A stretch of 12,417 nt of DNA from an uncultured Desulfovibrio sp. (GTDB lineage Bacteria; Desulfobacterota; Desulfovibrionia; Desulfovibrionales; Desulfovibrionaceae). Shown here piece by piece: positions 1-7,890 of the stretch. The notes under the pieces were generated by a model, which was not told the origin of the DNA, did not search any database, and worked only from the letters and a program-made list of their open reading frames with translations. The DNA lies in assembly GCA_900550745.1 (NCBI GenBank), contig URTO01000019.1, positions 1 to 12,417 of the forward strand, read 5' to 3'. Every line of letters begins with the position of its first letter. Position 1 is the stretch's first letter. The position numbers and the translations under genes were made by a program.

Positions 1-2421
1 CACTGTGTGGACGACGATCTTGCGGCGGAGCTCCTGCGGGATGTCTTCCAAGTCCTTCTGGTTCTTGGCGGGCAGGATGACGTGGCCGATGCCGCGGGCA
101 ACCCCGGCGAGCACCTTTTCCTTGATGCCGCCCACGGGCAGGACGCGCCCGCGCAGGGTGATTTCACCCGTCATGCAGATGTCGCCGCGCACGGCCTTGC
201 CGGTCAGCGCGGAGATGAGCGCCGTCACCAGCGTGACGCCGGCTGAGGGGCCATCCTTGGGGGTGGCTCCGGCAGGCACATGGATGTGGATGTCCGTGTG
301 CTCGGCGAAGTCCGGCGCAATGCCGAGCTCGTCGGCCTTGGCGCGGGCATAGGTCAGGGCGGCTTGCGCGCTTTCCTTCATTACGTCCCCAAGCTGGCCC
401 GTCAGCGTGAGCCCGCCCTTGCCCTTGATGGCGGAAACCTCAATGTAGAGGATTTCGCCGCCGGCGGGCGTCCACGCGAGGCCAAGGGCCACGCCGGGGA
501 TGAGCTTGCGTTCGGCTTCGTCGTCGATGAAGATCGGCGCGCCGAGGAGCCGGGGGAGCCCCGCCGCCGTCACACGGAAGGGAGGCTTGCCTCCTTCCGC
601 TTTCCGCCGTGCGATCTTGCGGCAGACGGTTCCGATTTCGCGTTCAAGGTTGCGCAGGCCCGCCTCACGGGTATATTCGCGGATGATGCGGTTCATCGCC
701 GCATCGGGCAAGGTCAGTTCGCGATCCTTCAGCCCGTTTTCGTGCATTTCCTTGGGCAGGATGTACTTGCGGGCAATGGCCAGCTTTTCCTGCTGCGTAT
801 AGCCGGGCAGGGAAATGATTTCCAGGCGGTCACGGAGCGGGCCGGGGATATTCTCCAGATGGTTTGCCGTACAGATGAACAGCACCTTGGAGAGATCGAA
901 CGGCACGTTCAGGTAATGATCGCTGAAGTTGAAGTTCTGTTCCGGGTCCAGCGCCTCAAGAAGGGCCGAAGACGGATCGCCCCGGAAGTCGTTGCCGAGC
1001 TTGTCGATTTCATCAAGGACGATGACGGGGTTGCGGGTTCCCGCCTGCTTCATCGCCTGAATGATGCGGCCCGGCATGGCCCCGATGTATGTGCGGCGGT
1101 GTCCGCGGATTTCAGCCTCGTCGCGCATCCCGCCGAGGGAGATGCGCTGGAACTTGCGTCCCAATGCCCTTGCGATGGAGCGGCCGAGCGAGGTCTTGCC
1201 CACGCCGGGAGGGCCGGCAAAGCAAAGGATGGGCCCCTTGGAGTCGGGGTTGAGCTTGCGGACGCTGAGGTACTCAAGGATGCGATCCTTGATCTTGGCC
1301 AGCCCGTAGTGATCCTCGTCCAGCACGTCTTTGGCCTTGACGATATCAAGCTGATCCTTGGACATCTTTTTCCACGGCAATTCCGCCAGCCAGTCGAGGT
1401 AGGTGCGCACGACGCTGGCTTCCGCCGAGTCGCCGTGCATCGCGGCGAGCCGCTTGAGCTGTTTGTCGGCTTCTTTGCGCACTTCGGCGGGGAGCCCGGC
1501 CTTTTCGATGGCCTTGGTGATGTCTTCCAGTTCCTCGTCGGCGTCGGGGCCGTCGCCCAATTCCTTGCGGATGGCCTTGAGCTGTTCGCGCAGGTAATAT
1601 TCCTTCTGCGCCTTGTCCATGCCTTCGCGGGCGGAGGTCTGGATCTTGATCTGCATGGTCGCCACTTCGGACTCATGCACCAGATGCGTGATGATGAGGC
1701 GCAGGCGATCCATCGGATCGATGCACTGGAGGATTTCCTGCGCTTCCTCCATCTTGAGCCGCAGGTTGGCGGCGATGAGATCGGAAAGGCGTCCGGGTTC
1801 GTTCACATTGCTGAGGACGCCCATGATGTCCCCGGTGGGGATGCCGCGCAGGGACAGGATGCGCTCGCACTGTTCGCGCGCGAAACGGATGAGCGCTTCC
1901 TGCTCCGATTCGGGCGCGGCGGCTTCCGGTTCGGGCATCAGCTCGACATTGGCGGACAGATAGGGGCCGTTCTCGTTCAAACCGACGAGGCGGGCGCGTG
2001 ATACCCCCTGCACCAGCGCCTTGATGCGCCCGTCGGGCATCTTGAGCAGGCGCAGGATGAGCGCCACGGAGCCGACCGGGTAGAGATCGTCCGCTTTGGG
2101 GTTGTCCACCTGCCCGTCTTTTTGGGCGCAGAGGAAAATATGGCGGCCGTGCGTTGCGGCGGCTTCCACGGCCTGCACGGACTGTTCACGCCCAACGAAC
2201 AGGGGCACGATCATATAGTTGAAGACCACCACGTCCCGGAGGGGAAGCAGGGGCATGGTGGATGGGATTTCCTGCAGTTCCGGCGTAACGTCTTCGGAAG
2301 AGGCGTCCATTTGCCCGTCCTGTATTTGAGCGGGGACACGGCGCCGGGCCGGCCTCCGACGGCGGCGGACGGGTGTTTCCTCTTTTTTTTCGTCGTTGTC
2401 GTTATCAGAATCAAACGTCAT
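1..2421 (-). CDS. lon: ATP-dependent protease Lon, 3' end missing
   Basis: This is the ATP-dependent serine protease of the cytoplasm, which degrades damaged and short-lived regulatory proteins as a hexamer. The 807 codons present read: an N-terminal extension (1-53), the LON substrate-binding domain from about residue 55 (PLLPLRDVVVF), a coiled helical region around 260-330, the AAA+ module with Walker A GPPGVGKT at 403-410 and Walker B VIVLDEID at 466-473, and the protease domain with catalytic Ser726 in PKDGPSAG and Lys769 in GGIKEK. The Ser-Lys spacing of 43 equals that of E. coli Lon, so the enzyme looks intact. By comparison with E. coli only a few dozen C-terminal residues lie beyond position 1. 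The extension is acidic, then very Arg-rich (residues 19-28). The start at 2421 has a GAGGA site 7 bases upstream, but Met38 (2310) is a credible alternative. The gene follows radC by 42 bp with no obvious heat-shock promoter between them. Confidence 0.97.
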   Translation of the reverse strand, partial: MTFDSDNDNDEKKEETPVRRRRRPARRRVPAQIQDGQMDASSEDVTPELQEIPSTMPLLPLRDVVVFNYMIVPLFVGREQSVQAVEAAATHGRHIFLCAQKDGQVDNPKADDLYPVGSVALILRLLKMPDGRIKALVQGVSRARLVGLNENGPYLSANVELMPEPEAAAPESEQEALIRFAREQCERILSLRGIPTGDIMGVLSNVNEPGRLSDLIAANLRLKMEEAQEILQCIDPMDRLRLIITHLVHESEVATMQIKIQTSAREGMDKAQKEYYLREQLKAIRKELGDGPDADEELEDITKAIEKAGLPAEVRKEADKQLKRLAAMHGDSAEASVVRTYLDWLAELPWKKMSKDQLDIVKAKDVLDEDHYGLAKIKDRILEYLSVRKLNPDSKGPILCFAGPPGVGKTSLGRSIARALGRKFQRISLGGMRDEAEIRGHRRTYIGAMPGRIIQAMKQAGTRNPVIVLDEIDKLGNDFRGDPSSALLEALDPEQNFNFSDHYLNVPFDLSKVLFICTANHLENIPGPLRDRLEIISLPGYTQQEKLAIARKYILPKEMHENGLKDRELTLPDAAMNRIIREYTREAGLRNLEREIGTVCRKIARRKAEGGKPPFRVTAAGLPRLLGAPIFIDDEAERKLIPGVALGLAWTPAGGEILYIEVSAIKGKGGLTLTGQLGDVMKESAQAALTYARAKADELGIAPDFAEHTDIHIHVPAGATPKDGPSAGVTLVTALISALTGKAVRGDICMTGEITLRGRVLPVGGIKEKVLAGVARGIGHVILPAKNQKDLEDIPQELRRKIVVHTV
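2318..2321 (-). promoter_or_regulatory. Internal RBS candidate for a shorter Lon
   Basis: AGGA lies 7 bases upstream of an in-frame ATG (Met38 of the long Lon reading, first base at 2310). The upstream ATG at 2421 has GAGGA at 2429-2433, also 7 bases away, so spacing does not separate the two. Use of the inner start would remove the acidic and Arg-rich segment and give a Lon with an N-terminus closer to the usual family length. Confidence 0.35.
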
Positions 2422-2443
2422 GGCTGTATCCTCAAAAGGTAGT

Positions 2444-2460
2444 ACGGTTGGAGAACCCGT
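2444..2460 (-). other. Small hairpin between radC and lon
   Basis: On the minus strand ACGG(G)TT pairs with AACCGT around a CTCC loop: six pairs with one bulged G. Only four T residues follow, seven bases further on. It is therefore weak as a terminator and is more likely a processing or stability element, or chance. Confidence 0.25.
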
Positions 2461-2463
2461 GGT

Positions 2464-3144
2464 TCAGAGCAGGCCGTCCTCTCGTATGCTGTAACAGGCG
2501 CCGTCGCCCACGATGAGGTGATCAAGCAGGCGCAGCCCCATGCTGGTGGCGATGCGCTGAATGTTCCTCGTCATTTCGACATCTTCGGGCGAAGCCTTGG
2601 GCGTCCCTCCGGGATGGTTGTGCACCAGAAAGAAGCCGCTTGCCTTGCGCTGGAGCACCCGCTCCAGAATGTCCCTCGGATAGCACGGAACCATGCCGAC
2701 CGTCCCCCGCGCCAGCCGTTCCCAGGTGAGCAGGCGGTTTTGGGCGTCGACGGTAGCCGTCCAGAGCTCCTCGTGGGGAGAGCCGGACAACCGGGGGATC
2801 ACCATTTGCGCCACGTCGCGGGGCGTGCACAAAACTTTCCGTTCCCGCATCGGCGCTTCGGCGTAGCGCGCCATCATTTCCCGAAGCAGGAGCCGAAGGG
2901 CCGCGACGCCTTCACCCACGCCGTCCACTTGCTGTATTTCGGCGGGCAGTGCGTCCAATACGCCGCGGATGCTCCCGAACCGGGAGAGCAATTCTTTGGC
3001 GAGCGGCTTGGTATCCCGCCGCAAAAGCGCATAACCCAGCAAGAGTTCCAATATTTCATAATCGGCAAGCGCGGTGCTGTCTTTGAGAAGGCGCTCGCGC
3101 AGCCGGGCACGGTGTCCGGCGTAGTGGGGTGTACCAGTTGACAT
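2464..3144 (-). CDS. radC: RadC-family JAB/MPN domain protein
   Basis: A 226-residue RadC-family protein, the normal family length. The N-terminal third (about 20-90) carries the helix-hairpin-helix-like UPF0758 region with DGVGEGVAALRLL at 74-86. The C-terminal JAB1/MPN metallopeptidase-like domain has the full JAMM signature: His175-x-His177, Ser185 and Asp188 in HNHPGGTPKASPED, with Glu125 or Glu126 as the upstream acidic residue. All metal ligands are therefore present. The family was named for DNA repair, but that role has been doubted and the biochemical activity is not settled, so no function beyond the fold is claimed. The start at 3144 has AGGA nine bases upstream. It sits 67 bp after holA and 42 bp before lon and is probably cotranscribed with them. 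Confidence 0.95.
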   Translation of the reverse strand: MSTGTPHYAGHRARLRERLLKDSTALADYEILELLLGYALLRRDTKPLAKELLSRFGSIRGVLDALPAEIQQVDGVGEGVAALRLLLREMMARYAEAPMRERKVLCTPRDVAQMVIPRLSGSPHEELWTATVDAQNRLLTWERLARGTVGMVPCYPRDILERVLQRKASGFFLVHNHPGGTPKASPEDVEMTRNIQRIATSMGLRLLDHLIVGDGACYSIREDGLL

Positions 3145-3211
3145 AATAAGCAGTCCTGCGGGGTAAGCAAGGGGGAAAGCCCGGATGGGCCATGAGAAAT
3201 GAAAAAGGGCG

Positions 3212-4189
3212 TCAGCGGGGGGAACGGCGTTGCGCGGGCGCGAAAAGCAGCGTCAAATCCCCCATGAGGGCATCCAGCGCCTGGCTGGGGGAGCGCCTTC
3301 CCGATTTGACGGAAAGCTCGGCGGTGTGCATGGCGTCCCAGAGCTTGGCGAGCCCGGCGGCGCCGAGGCGGGAGGCCGTCTGCTGTTTGGCCTGCTGATC
3401 GGATGGGCCCATGCGAACCTGTTCCCCGGCAAGGAGCTGCCAAAGCTGGCGTGCCTCACGCTGGAGCATGGCGAGCAGGTAGAAAAGCGGTTCTTCGCCC
3501 TTGGATTCTTCCTCAAGGATGCTTTTCCAGACGGAAGCCGCCTGCCCCGCCTGAAGCTGGCGCAGAAACGCGAAGACGTTGAATTCGGTCGTCGGGCTGA
3601 CGCTGCGGGCCTGCTCCTGCGTCAACGGTTTTCCGTCCGCCAGCAGTTGGAGCTTGCTTAATTCCGCGTCCACGGCGGCGGCATCAGGAAGAAGCGTCTC
3701 GGCGAGAATGTCCACGCAGCCCGGCTCCAGATCCAGCCCCAGCGCCTTGGAGCGCATCTGGATGTGGCGGCGGAGCGAGCGCGGCTCCAGTCCGGGGGAG
3801 CGCCAGATCCAGCCTTTGGCGTCGGCAAAGGTAAAGCACGGCAGTTTGGTTATATGCGCGGGGATCTTGGGCTGGCCCTTTTCCCACGCGGCCTCAAGGC
3901 AAAACAGAGGCCAAGTCTGGGGATTGGGGCGGGAGAGCGCGGAGGAAAGGCGTTTCCACACATCGGCGGTCAGGGCGTGGGCGTTGCGCATCACCAAAAC
4001 CCGCGATGTGGAAAAAAGCCCTTGGAGCGTGAGGATTTCCCAGAATTTGGGCGGCAGTTCGTCGTCGCCCCAGAAAACATGCCGTTCCCGCCCCGCGTCG
4101 GGATGGGCACCAAGAAGCTCCTCCACCTGCTGGCGGAGGAGCTTCCCGTCTGGGCATATGCAGAAGCTGAAACCCGGTCGTGTCGTCAT
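3212..4189 (-). CDS. holA: DNA polymerase III subunit delta
   Basis: A 325-residue delta subunit of the clamp loader, which opens the beta sliding clamp so that it can be placed on primed DNA. It has the usual weakly conserved layout. The N-terminal AAA+-like domain (about 1-125) lacks a functional Walker A motif, as expected for delta, and contains the beta-binding region around QGLFSTSRVLVMRNAHAL (56-73). A middle domain spans about 130-200. The C-terminal collar domain (about 203-320) is recognisable by FNVFAFLRQLQAG and GEEPLFYLLAMLQREARQLW. The gene follows lptE by 30 bp. Its Shine-Dalgarno is poor (only a distant AAGG), suggesting modest translation or coupling to lptE. The leuS-lptE-holA order is common in proteobacteria and supports the assignment. 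Confidence 0.92.
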   Translation of the reverse strand: MTTRPGFSFCICPDGKLLRQQVEELLGAHPDAGRERHVFWGDDELPPKFWEILTLQGLFSTSRVLVMRNAHALTADVWKRLSSALSRPNPQTWPLFCLEAAWEKGQPKIPAHITKLPCFTFADAKGWIWRSPGLEPRSLRRHIQMRSKALGLDLEPGCVDILAETLLPDAAAVDAELSKLQLLADGKPLTQEQARSVSPTTEFNVFAFLRQLQAGQAASVWKSILEEESKGEEPLFYLLAMLQREARQLWQLLAGEQVRMGPSDQQAKQQTASRLGAAGLAKLWDAMHTAELSVKSGRRSPSQALDALMGDLTLLFAPAQRRSPR

Positions 4190-4219
4190 AGGCGAAAGCG
4201 ACGGCCTTGTCCCGTCAGG

Positions 4220-4777
4220 TCAGAATCGTTGCTGCAAGGCGTCCATGCAACGGCGCACGGCCATTTCGAGGATGGACTTGATGGCCGATTCCTCATTGGC
4301 GTTTTCATAGTTTTCACTGTAGTAGATGTTTCCCGAACGCCAGACTTCCGTATTGGTCTTTCCATCGTAGACGATGAATTCTATAGTGATGGTAGCCGTA
4401 TACAGTTGTGAGGCGCTTCTGTACTCGCCGTAGCTGCGAACCTTGAAGCTGGGGATGCGCACGGTCAGGGTATAGTCGGCCTGTCCGCTGTCCACCCATT
4501 TCGCCAGGTTCCGGGCGTTGATGTCGTCCCGTACCAGCGAGCGGACCTGATAGGTCAGCCAAGGATAGAGCGAGGTCTGTTCCACGCTTTTGATCCTGAG
4601 CGTCTTGGAACCGTTGCCGAGCACGCTGTTTTCGGACAGGGAGCCTTCCTGACCGCGCCAGACATAGCCGCACCCGGTCAGCATCAGGCAGGCGAGCAGC
4701 CCGCTCAGCAGTCCCGCCGCAAGCCTGTACAGGCGTCCATGCCCTGCATGCGCCGAATCCGGGTGCGGTCTGTTCAT
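4220..4777 (-). CDS. lptE: LPS-assembly lipoprotein LptE
   Basis: A 185-residue outer-membrane lipoprotein that partners the LptD barrel and inserts LPS into the outer leaflet. The N-terminus is a lipoprotein signal: basic residues (His/Arg, 1-18), a hydrophobic stretch (19-32) and the lipobox LTGC with lipidated Cys36. Gly rather than Asp follows the Cys, consistent with Lol sorting to the outer membrane. The mature part has the LptE features: CGYVWRG directly after the lipid site, and beta-rich segments such as YTLTVRIPSFKVRSYGEY and ATITIEFIVYDG, ending in a C-terminal helix. Its start overlaps the leuS stop as TGATG (1 base), which implies translational coupling. The position between leuS and holA is the conserved place of this gene. 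The gene indicates a diderm, LPS-bearing host. Confidence 0.93.
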   Translation of the reverse strand: MNRPHPDSAHAGHGRLYRLAAGLLSGLLACLMLTGCGYVWRGQEGSLSENSVLGNGSKTLRIKSVEQTSLYPWLTYQVRSLVRDDINARNLAKWVDSGQADYTLTVRIPSFKVRSYGEYRSASQLYTATITIEFIVYDGKTNTEVWRSGNIYYSENYENANEESAIKSILEMAVRRCMDALQQRF

Positions 4778-7287
4778 CAGTTGGCCACCACGTTGACGAG
4801 TTTGCCGGGAATGACCACAACCTTGCGGACGGTGAGCCCTTCAAGGTGGCGGACGATGTTCTGTTCCGTAAGGGCGAGCCGTTCTATTTCTTCCTTGGAA
4901 GCGGAGGCGGGGACTTCGATCTTGCCGCGCAGCTTGCCGTTGATCTGGATGACCACGGTGAGCACGTCGCGCTGCAAGGCGTCCTCCTTCCATACCGGCC
5001 AGGGCTCCTGATCGATGCTCCGGGCATGGCCGAGGCCTTCCCACAATTCCTCGCACAGGTGCGGGGTGATGGGGGACAGAAGCGTCAGCACGGTCGCCAT
5101 GGCGGAGGACAGGATTTTGCGGCCTTCTTCCGTCGCTGCGAGCTCGTCCTTGGCGAGGTACAGGGCGTTGACCAGTTCCATGATCGCAGCGATGGCGGTG
5201 TTGAACTGGTAGCGGTTGCCGATGTCTTCGCCGACTTTCTTGACGGTGAGGTGTTCCTTGAGGCGGACTTCCTTGGCTGCCGGGGTCGTCGCGTCGGCGG
5301 CGGAGGAGGAGCAGGCCCCCACGGGCGACAGGAACTCGCTGCTGTCGGCATACAGGCGCCAGACACGGTTGAGGAAGCGGGAAGCCCCTTCAATGCCTGT
5401 ATCGCTCCAGTCAAAGTCGCGTTCCGGCGGCGCGGCGAACAGGCAGAACAGGCGGACGGTATCCGCGCCGTACTTGGCGATCATCTCCGTGGGATCGACG
5501 GTGTTGCCCTTGGACTTGGACATCTTGCTGCCGTCCTTCAGAACCATGCCCTGCGTGAGCAGGTTGGCGAAGGGCTCGTCGGTTTCCTTGGGGAAGTAGC
5601 CGAGATCGCGCAGGACTTTGGTGAAGAAGCGGGCATAGAGCAGATGCAGGATGGCGTGCTCCACGCCGCCTATGTACTGGTCTACGGACAGCCAGTAGCG
5701 CAGGGCTTCCATGTCGAAGGGAGCCTTGTCGTTGCGGGCGTCGGTATAGCGGGCGAAGTACCACGAGGATTCCACAAAGGTATCCATCGTGTCGGTTTCG
5801 CGCTTGGCCGCGCCGCCGCACTTCGGGCAGGTGCAGTTGTAGAATTCGGGCGTATGGGGCAGGGGGGACTTGCCGTCCGGGTGCGTCTGCACGTCCAGCG
5901 GCAGGCGGACGGGAAGCTGGTCTTCGGGCACGGGAACCATGCCGCACTTGTCGCAATAGATTACCGGGATGGGCGCGCCCCAATAACGCTGGCGGGAAAT
6001 ATTCCAGTCGCGGAGGCGCCAGTTGGTGGTGCGCTTGCCCTTGCCGGACGCTTCCAGCGCGTCGGCGATGGCCTTTTTGGCTTCTTCGTTGTGCAGGCCG
6101 TTGAATTCGCCGGAGTTCACGAGCACGCCGGGAGCGGTATAGGCTTCGGTCAGGTTCTCGGGAGTGAGCGGCGCTTCGCCTTCGGGCTGGATGACCACGA
6201 TGCGCTCCATGCCGTACTTCTTGGAGAAGTCGAAATCGCGCTGGTCGTGGGCGGGCACGGCCATGACCGCACCGGTGCCGTATTCGGCAAGGACGAAGTT
6301 GCCGAGCCAGATCGGGACTTGGCGGCCCGTGAAGGGGTTGAGGCAGTAGGCGCCGGTGAAGACGCCTTCTTTTTCGAGGCTGTCGGACTGGCGGTCGATG
6401 CGATCCATGTTGTGGATCCGCTCGATGAAGGCGCGGGCTTCGGCCTCGTTGGGCTTGCCGCTGATGAGCGAATCGACGAGCGGGTGCTCAGGGGCCAGCG
6501 TCATGAACGTCACGCCGAATACCGTGTCGGGGCGGGTGGTGAACACCTTGATGTCGCCTTCGCCGGATTCCAGCGGGAACGTGATTTCCGCGCCCACGGA
6601 CTTGCCGATCCAGTTGCGCTGCATGCTGAGCACGCGGTCGGGCCAGCCGCCCTCAAGCTTGGAGAGGTCGGCGAGCAGTTCGTCGGCGTAATCCGTGATC
6701 TTGAGGAACCACTGGGTGAGTTCCTTCTGGACGACGGGCGTATCGCAGCGCCAGCACAGGCCGTCGACGACCTGTTCGTTGGCGAGCACGGTGTTGCAGT
6801 GCGGGCACCAGTTCTGGGAGGCTTTCTTGCGGTAGACAAGGCCCTTTTCCAGCCAGCGCAGGAAGAAAAGCTGTTCCCAACGGTAATAGGGCTCATCGCA
6901 GGTGGCGACTTCGCGATCCCAGTCATAGGAGTAGCCAAGGCGCTTCAACTGGGCGCGCATGTTGTCGATATTGGCATGCGTCCAGACGCTCGGATGGATG
7001 TTGTGCTTGATGGCGGCGTTTTCGGCGGGCAGGCCGAAGGCGTCCCACCCCATGGGGTGCATGACGTTGAACCCCTGCATGCGCTTGAAGCGCGCCACCA
7101 CGTCGCCGATGGAGTAGTTGCGCACATGGCCCATGTGCAGGTTCCCTGAAGGATAGGGAAACATTTCCAGCACATAGTATTTTTTCTTGTCCTTGTCGAC
7201 ATGACAGGCGTAGGTCTTTTCGTTTTCCCAGCGGGACTGCCATTTGGTTTCAATGGCCGCCGGGTCATAGCGCTTAGGCTTGCTCAT
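4777..7287 (-). CDS. leuS: Leucyl-tRNA synthetase
   Basis: An 836-residue class Ia leucyl-tRNA synthetase of bacterial type and normal length, charging tRNA-Leu in the cytoplasm. Visible in order: the HIGH-type motif HMGH at 51-54 within FPYPSGNLHMGHVRNYS; a first zinc-finger-like cluster C161-x2-C164 and C178-x2-C181; the CP1 editing domain with TTRPDTVFG (250-258) and GTGAVMAVPAHDQRDFDF (337-354), including the conserved Asp348; a second Cys cluster, C445-x2-C448 and C487-x2-C490; WGAPIPVIYCD after the editing domain; KMSKS at 588-592; the anticodon-binding region from about 675; and the C-terminal tRNA-binding domain (about 775-836). A Ser/Ala/Thr-rich linker lies at 657-671. The start has AAGGA six bases upstream. 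The gene follows nusB after a 75 bp gap holding two hairpins and shares one base with lptE. Confidence 0.99.
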   Translation of the reverse strand: MSKPKRYDPAAIETKWQSRWENEKTYACHVDKDKKKYYVLEMFPYPSGNLHMGHVRNYSIGDVVARFKRMQGFNVMHPMGWDAFGLPAENAAIKHNIHPSVWTHANIDNMRAQLKRLGYSYDWDREVATCDEPYYRWEQLFFLRWLEKGLVYRKKASQNWCPHCNTVLANEQVVDGLCWRCDTPVVQKELTQWFLKITDYADELLADLSKLEGGWPDRVLSMQRNWIGKSVGAEITFPLESGEGDIKVFTTRPDTVFGVTFMTLAPEHPLVDSLISGKPNEAEARAFIERIHNMDRIDRQSDSLEKEGVFTGAYCLNPFTGRQVPIWLGNFVLAEYGTGAVMAVPAHDQRDFDFSKKYGMERIVVIQPEGEAPLTPENLTEAYTAPGVLVNSGEFNGLHNEEAKKAIADALEASGKGKRTTNWRLRDWNISRQRYWGAPIPVIYCDKCGMVPVPEDQLPVRLPLDVQTHPDGKSPLPHTPEFYNCTCPKCGGAAKRETDTMDTFVESSWYFARYTDARNDKAPFDMEALRYWLSVDQYIGGVEHAILHLLYARFFTKVLRDLGYFPKETDEPFANLLTQGMVLKDGSKMSKSKGNTVDPTEMIAKYGADTVRLFCLFAAPPERDFDWSDTGIEGASRFLNRVWRLYADSSEFLSPVGACSSSAADATTPAAKEVRLKEHLTVKKVGEDIGNRYQFNTAIAAIMELVNALYLAKDELAATEEGRKILSSAMATVLTLLSPITPHLCEELWEGLGHARSIDQEPWPVWKEDALQRDVLTVVIQINGKLRGKIEVPASASKEEIERLALTEQNIVRHLEGLTVRKVVVIPGKLVNVVAN

Positions 7288-7314
7288 GACTGATCCTTAT
7301 TGCTGTATAGTCGG

Positions 7315-7335
7315 GGGCCGGATCGCCTCCGGCCC
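7315..7335 (-). other. GC-rich hairpin upstream of leuS
   Basis: A perfect 8-bp stem (GGGCCGGA/TCCGGCCC on the minus strand) with a 5-base loop sits in the nusB-leuS gap, ending 27 bases before the leuS start. No T-tract follows (CCGACTATACAG), so it is not a canonical terminator. It may mark mRNA processing, protect the 3' end of nusB mRNA, or affect leuS translation. Confidence 0.5.
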
Positions 7336-7338
7336 GCG

Positions 7339-7358
7339 TTGGCGTCAAACCCCGCCAA
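7339..7358 (-). other. Second hairpin in the nusB-leuS gap
   Basis: TTGGCG and CGCCAA on the minus strand form a 6-bp stem around an 8-base loop, starting four bases after the nusB stop codon. It lies just upstream of the stronger hairpin at 7315-7335. There is no T-tract. Confidence 0.35.
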
Positions 7359-7362
7359 TCTA

Positions 7363-7857
7363 TCAGGCGTCGGCCTTGCCCGCAACTGTGAGCGTACCGG
7401 CTTCCTGAGCCTTGATCGCCGCGTCGAGGATGCCGTTGATGAAGCTCTTGGCCTTGGCGTCGCCGAAGCGGGTGGACAGTTCAAGCGCCTCGTTGATGGC
7501 GACCTTGGGCGGGACGTCAGCCCGGTACAGCATTTCAAAGACGGCGAGGCGGAGCAGGGTCAGCTCGATCTTGCCGAGCCGATCCACGCGCCAGTTCTGC
7601 GAGAAGCGTTCGATGACGCTGTCGAGGGTTTTGACGTTGGCCCAGACGCCCTCCACCAGCTCCCACGCGAAGCCGTACAGCTTTTCCTCGCGGGTTTCGG
7701 CGTTTTCGTCCATATCCGCATCAGTGGGATCGGGCATTTCGAGGAATGCGGTACGGACATCCCCGAGGGTGGTCGAAGGAGAGAACTGTAGGCTGTACAG
7801 CACCTGAAACGCGCGTGAACGTGCGGCGCGGCGGGCATGGGGTCTGTTTTTGGACAT
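7363..7857 (-). CDS. nusB: Transcription antitermination factor NusB
   Basis: A 164-residue NusB, the small all-helical RNA-binding protein that joins NusE (S10) on boxA RNA to build antitermination complexes, notably on rRNA operons. The basic N-terminus HARRAARSRAFQVLYSLQF (7-25) is the conserved RNA-binding helix. The C-terminal core is also conserved: IERFSQNWRVDRLGKIE (82-98), LLRLAVFEML (101-110) and PPKVAINEALELSTRFGDAK (116-135), ending in FINGILDAA. The frame stays open upstream to 8178, but that extension is low-complexity basic sequence running through the repeat region. The start at 7857 gives the family length and has GAGG seven bases upstream. A terminator-like hairpin lies immediately upstream. 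The position after ribH and before leuS follows the common rib-nusB association. Confidence 0.97.
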   Translation of the reverse strand: MSKNRPHARRAARSRAFQVLYSLQFSPSTTLGDVRTAFLEMPDPTDADMDENAETREEKLYGFAWELVEGVWANVKTLDSVIERFSQNWRVDRLGKIELTLLRLAVFEMLYRADVPPKVAINEALELSTRFGDAKAKSFINGILDAAIKAQEAGTLTVAGKADA

Positions 7858-7864
7858 GAAGTGG

Positions 7865-7868
7865 CCTC
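7865..7868 (-). promoter_or_regulatory. nusB ribosome binding site
   Basis: GAGG seven bases upstream of the ATG at 7857. It fixes the nusB start against the longer open frame reaching 8178. It lies about 22 bases downstream of the T-tract of the hairpin at 7891-7921, so no separate promoter fits between hairpin and gene. Confidence 0.7.
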
Positions 7869-7890
7869 GTGCAAAAGTGATGGAATGCCG

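Noticed and set aside
280..2001. 573-codon open frame on the plus strand opposite lon
   Set aside because: Antisense shadow of lon produced by GC-rich third positions; no family resemblance, and lon reads intact with all its motifs on the other strand.
3145..3211. Terminator between holA and radC (GCCC-ATCC-GGGC followed by TTT)
   Set aside because: Only a 4-bp stem with three Ts; too weak to call. The 67 bp gap otherwise shows just the radC ribosome binding site.
4846..7149. 767-codon open frame on the plus strand opposite leuS
   Set aside because: Antisense shadow of leuS; low-complexity, no domain recognised, and leuS is complete.
7300..7349. Promoter before leuS using TTTGACG and TATACA
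   Set aside because: The two boxes are about 33 bases apart instead of about 17, and no better -35 lies at the right distance from TATACA.
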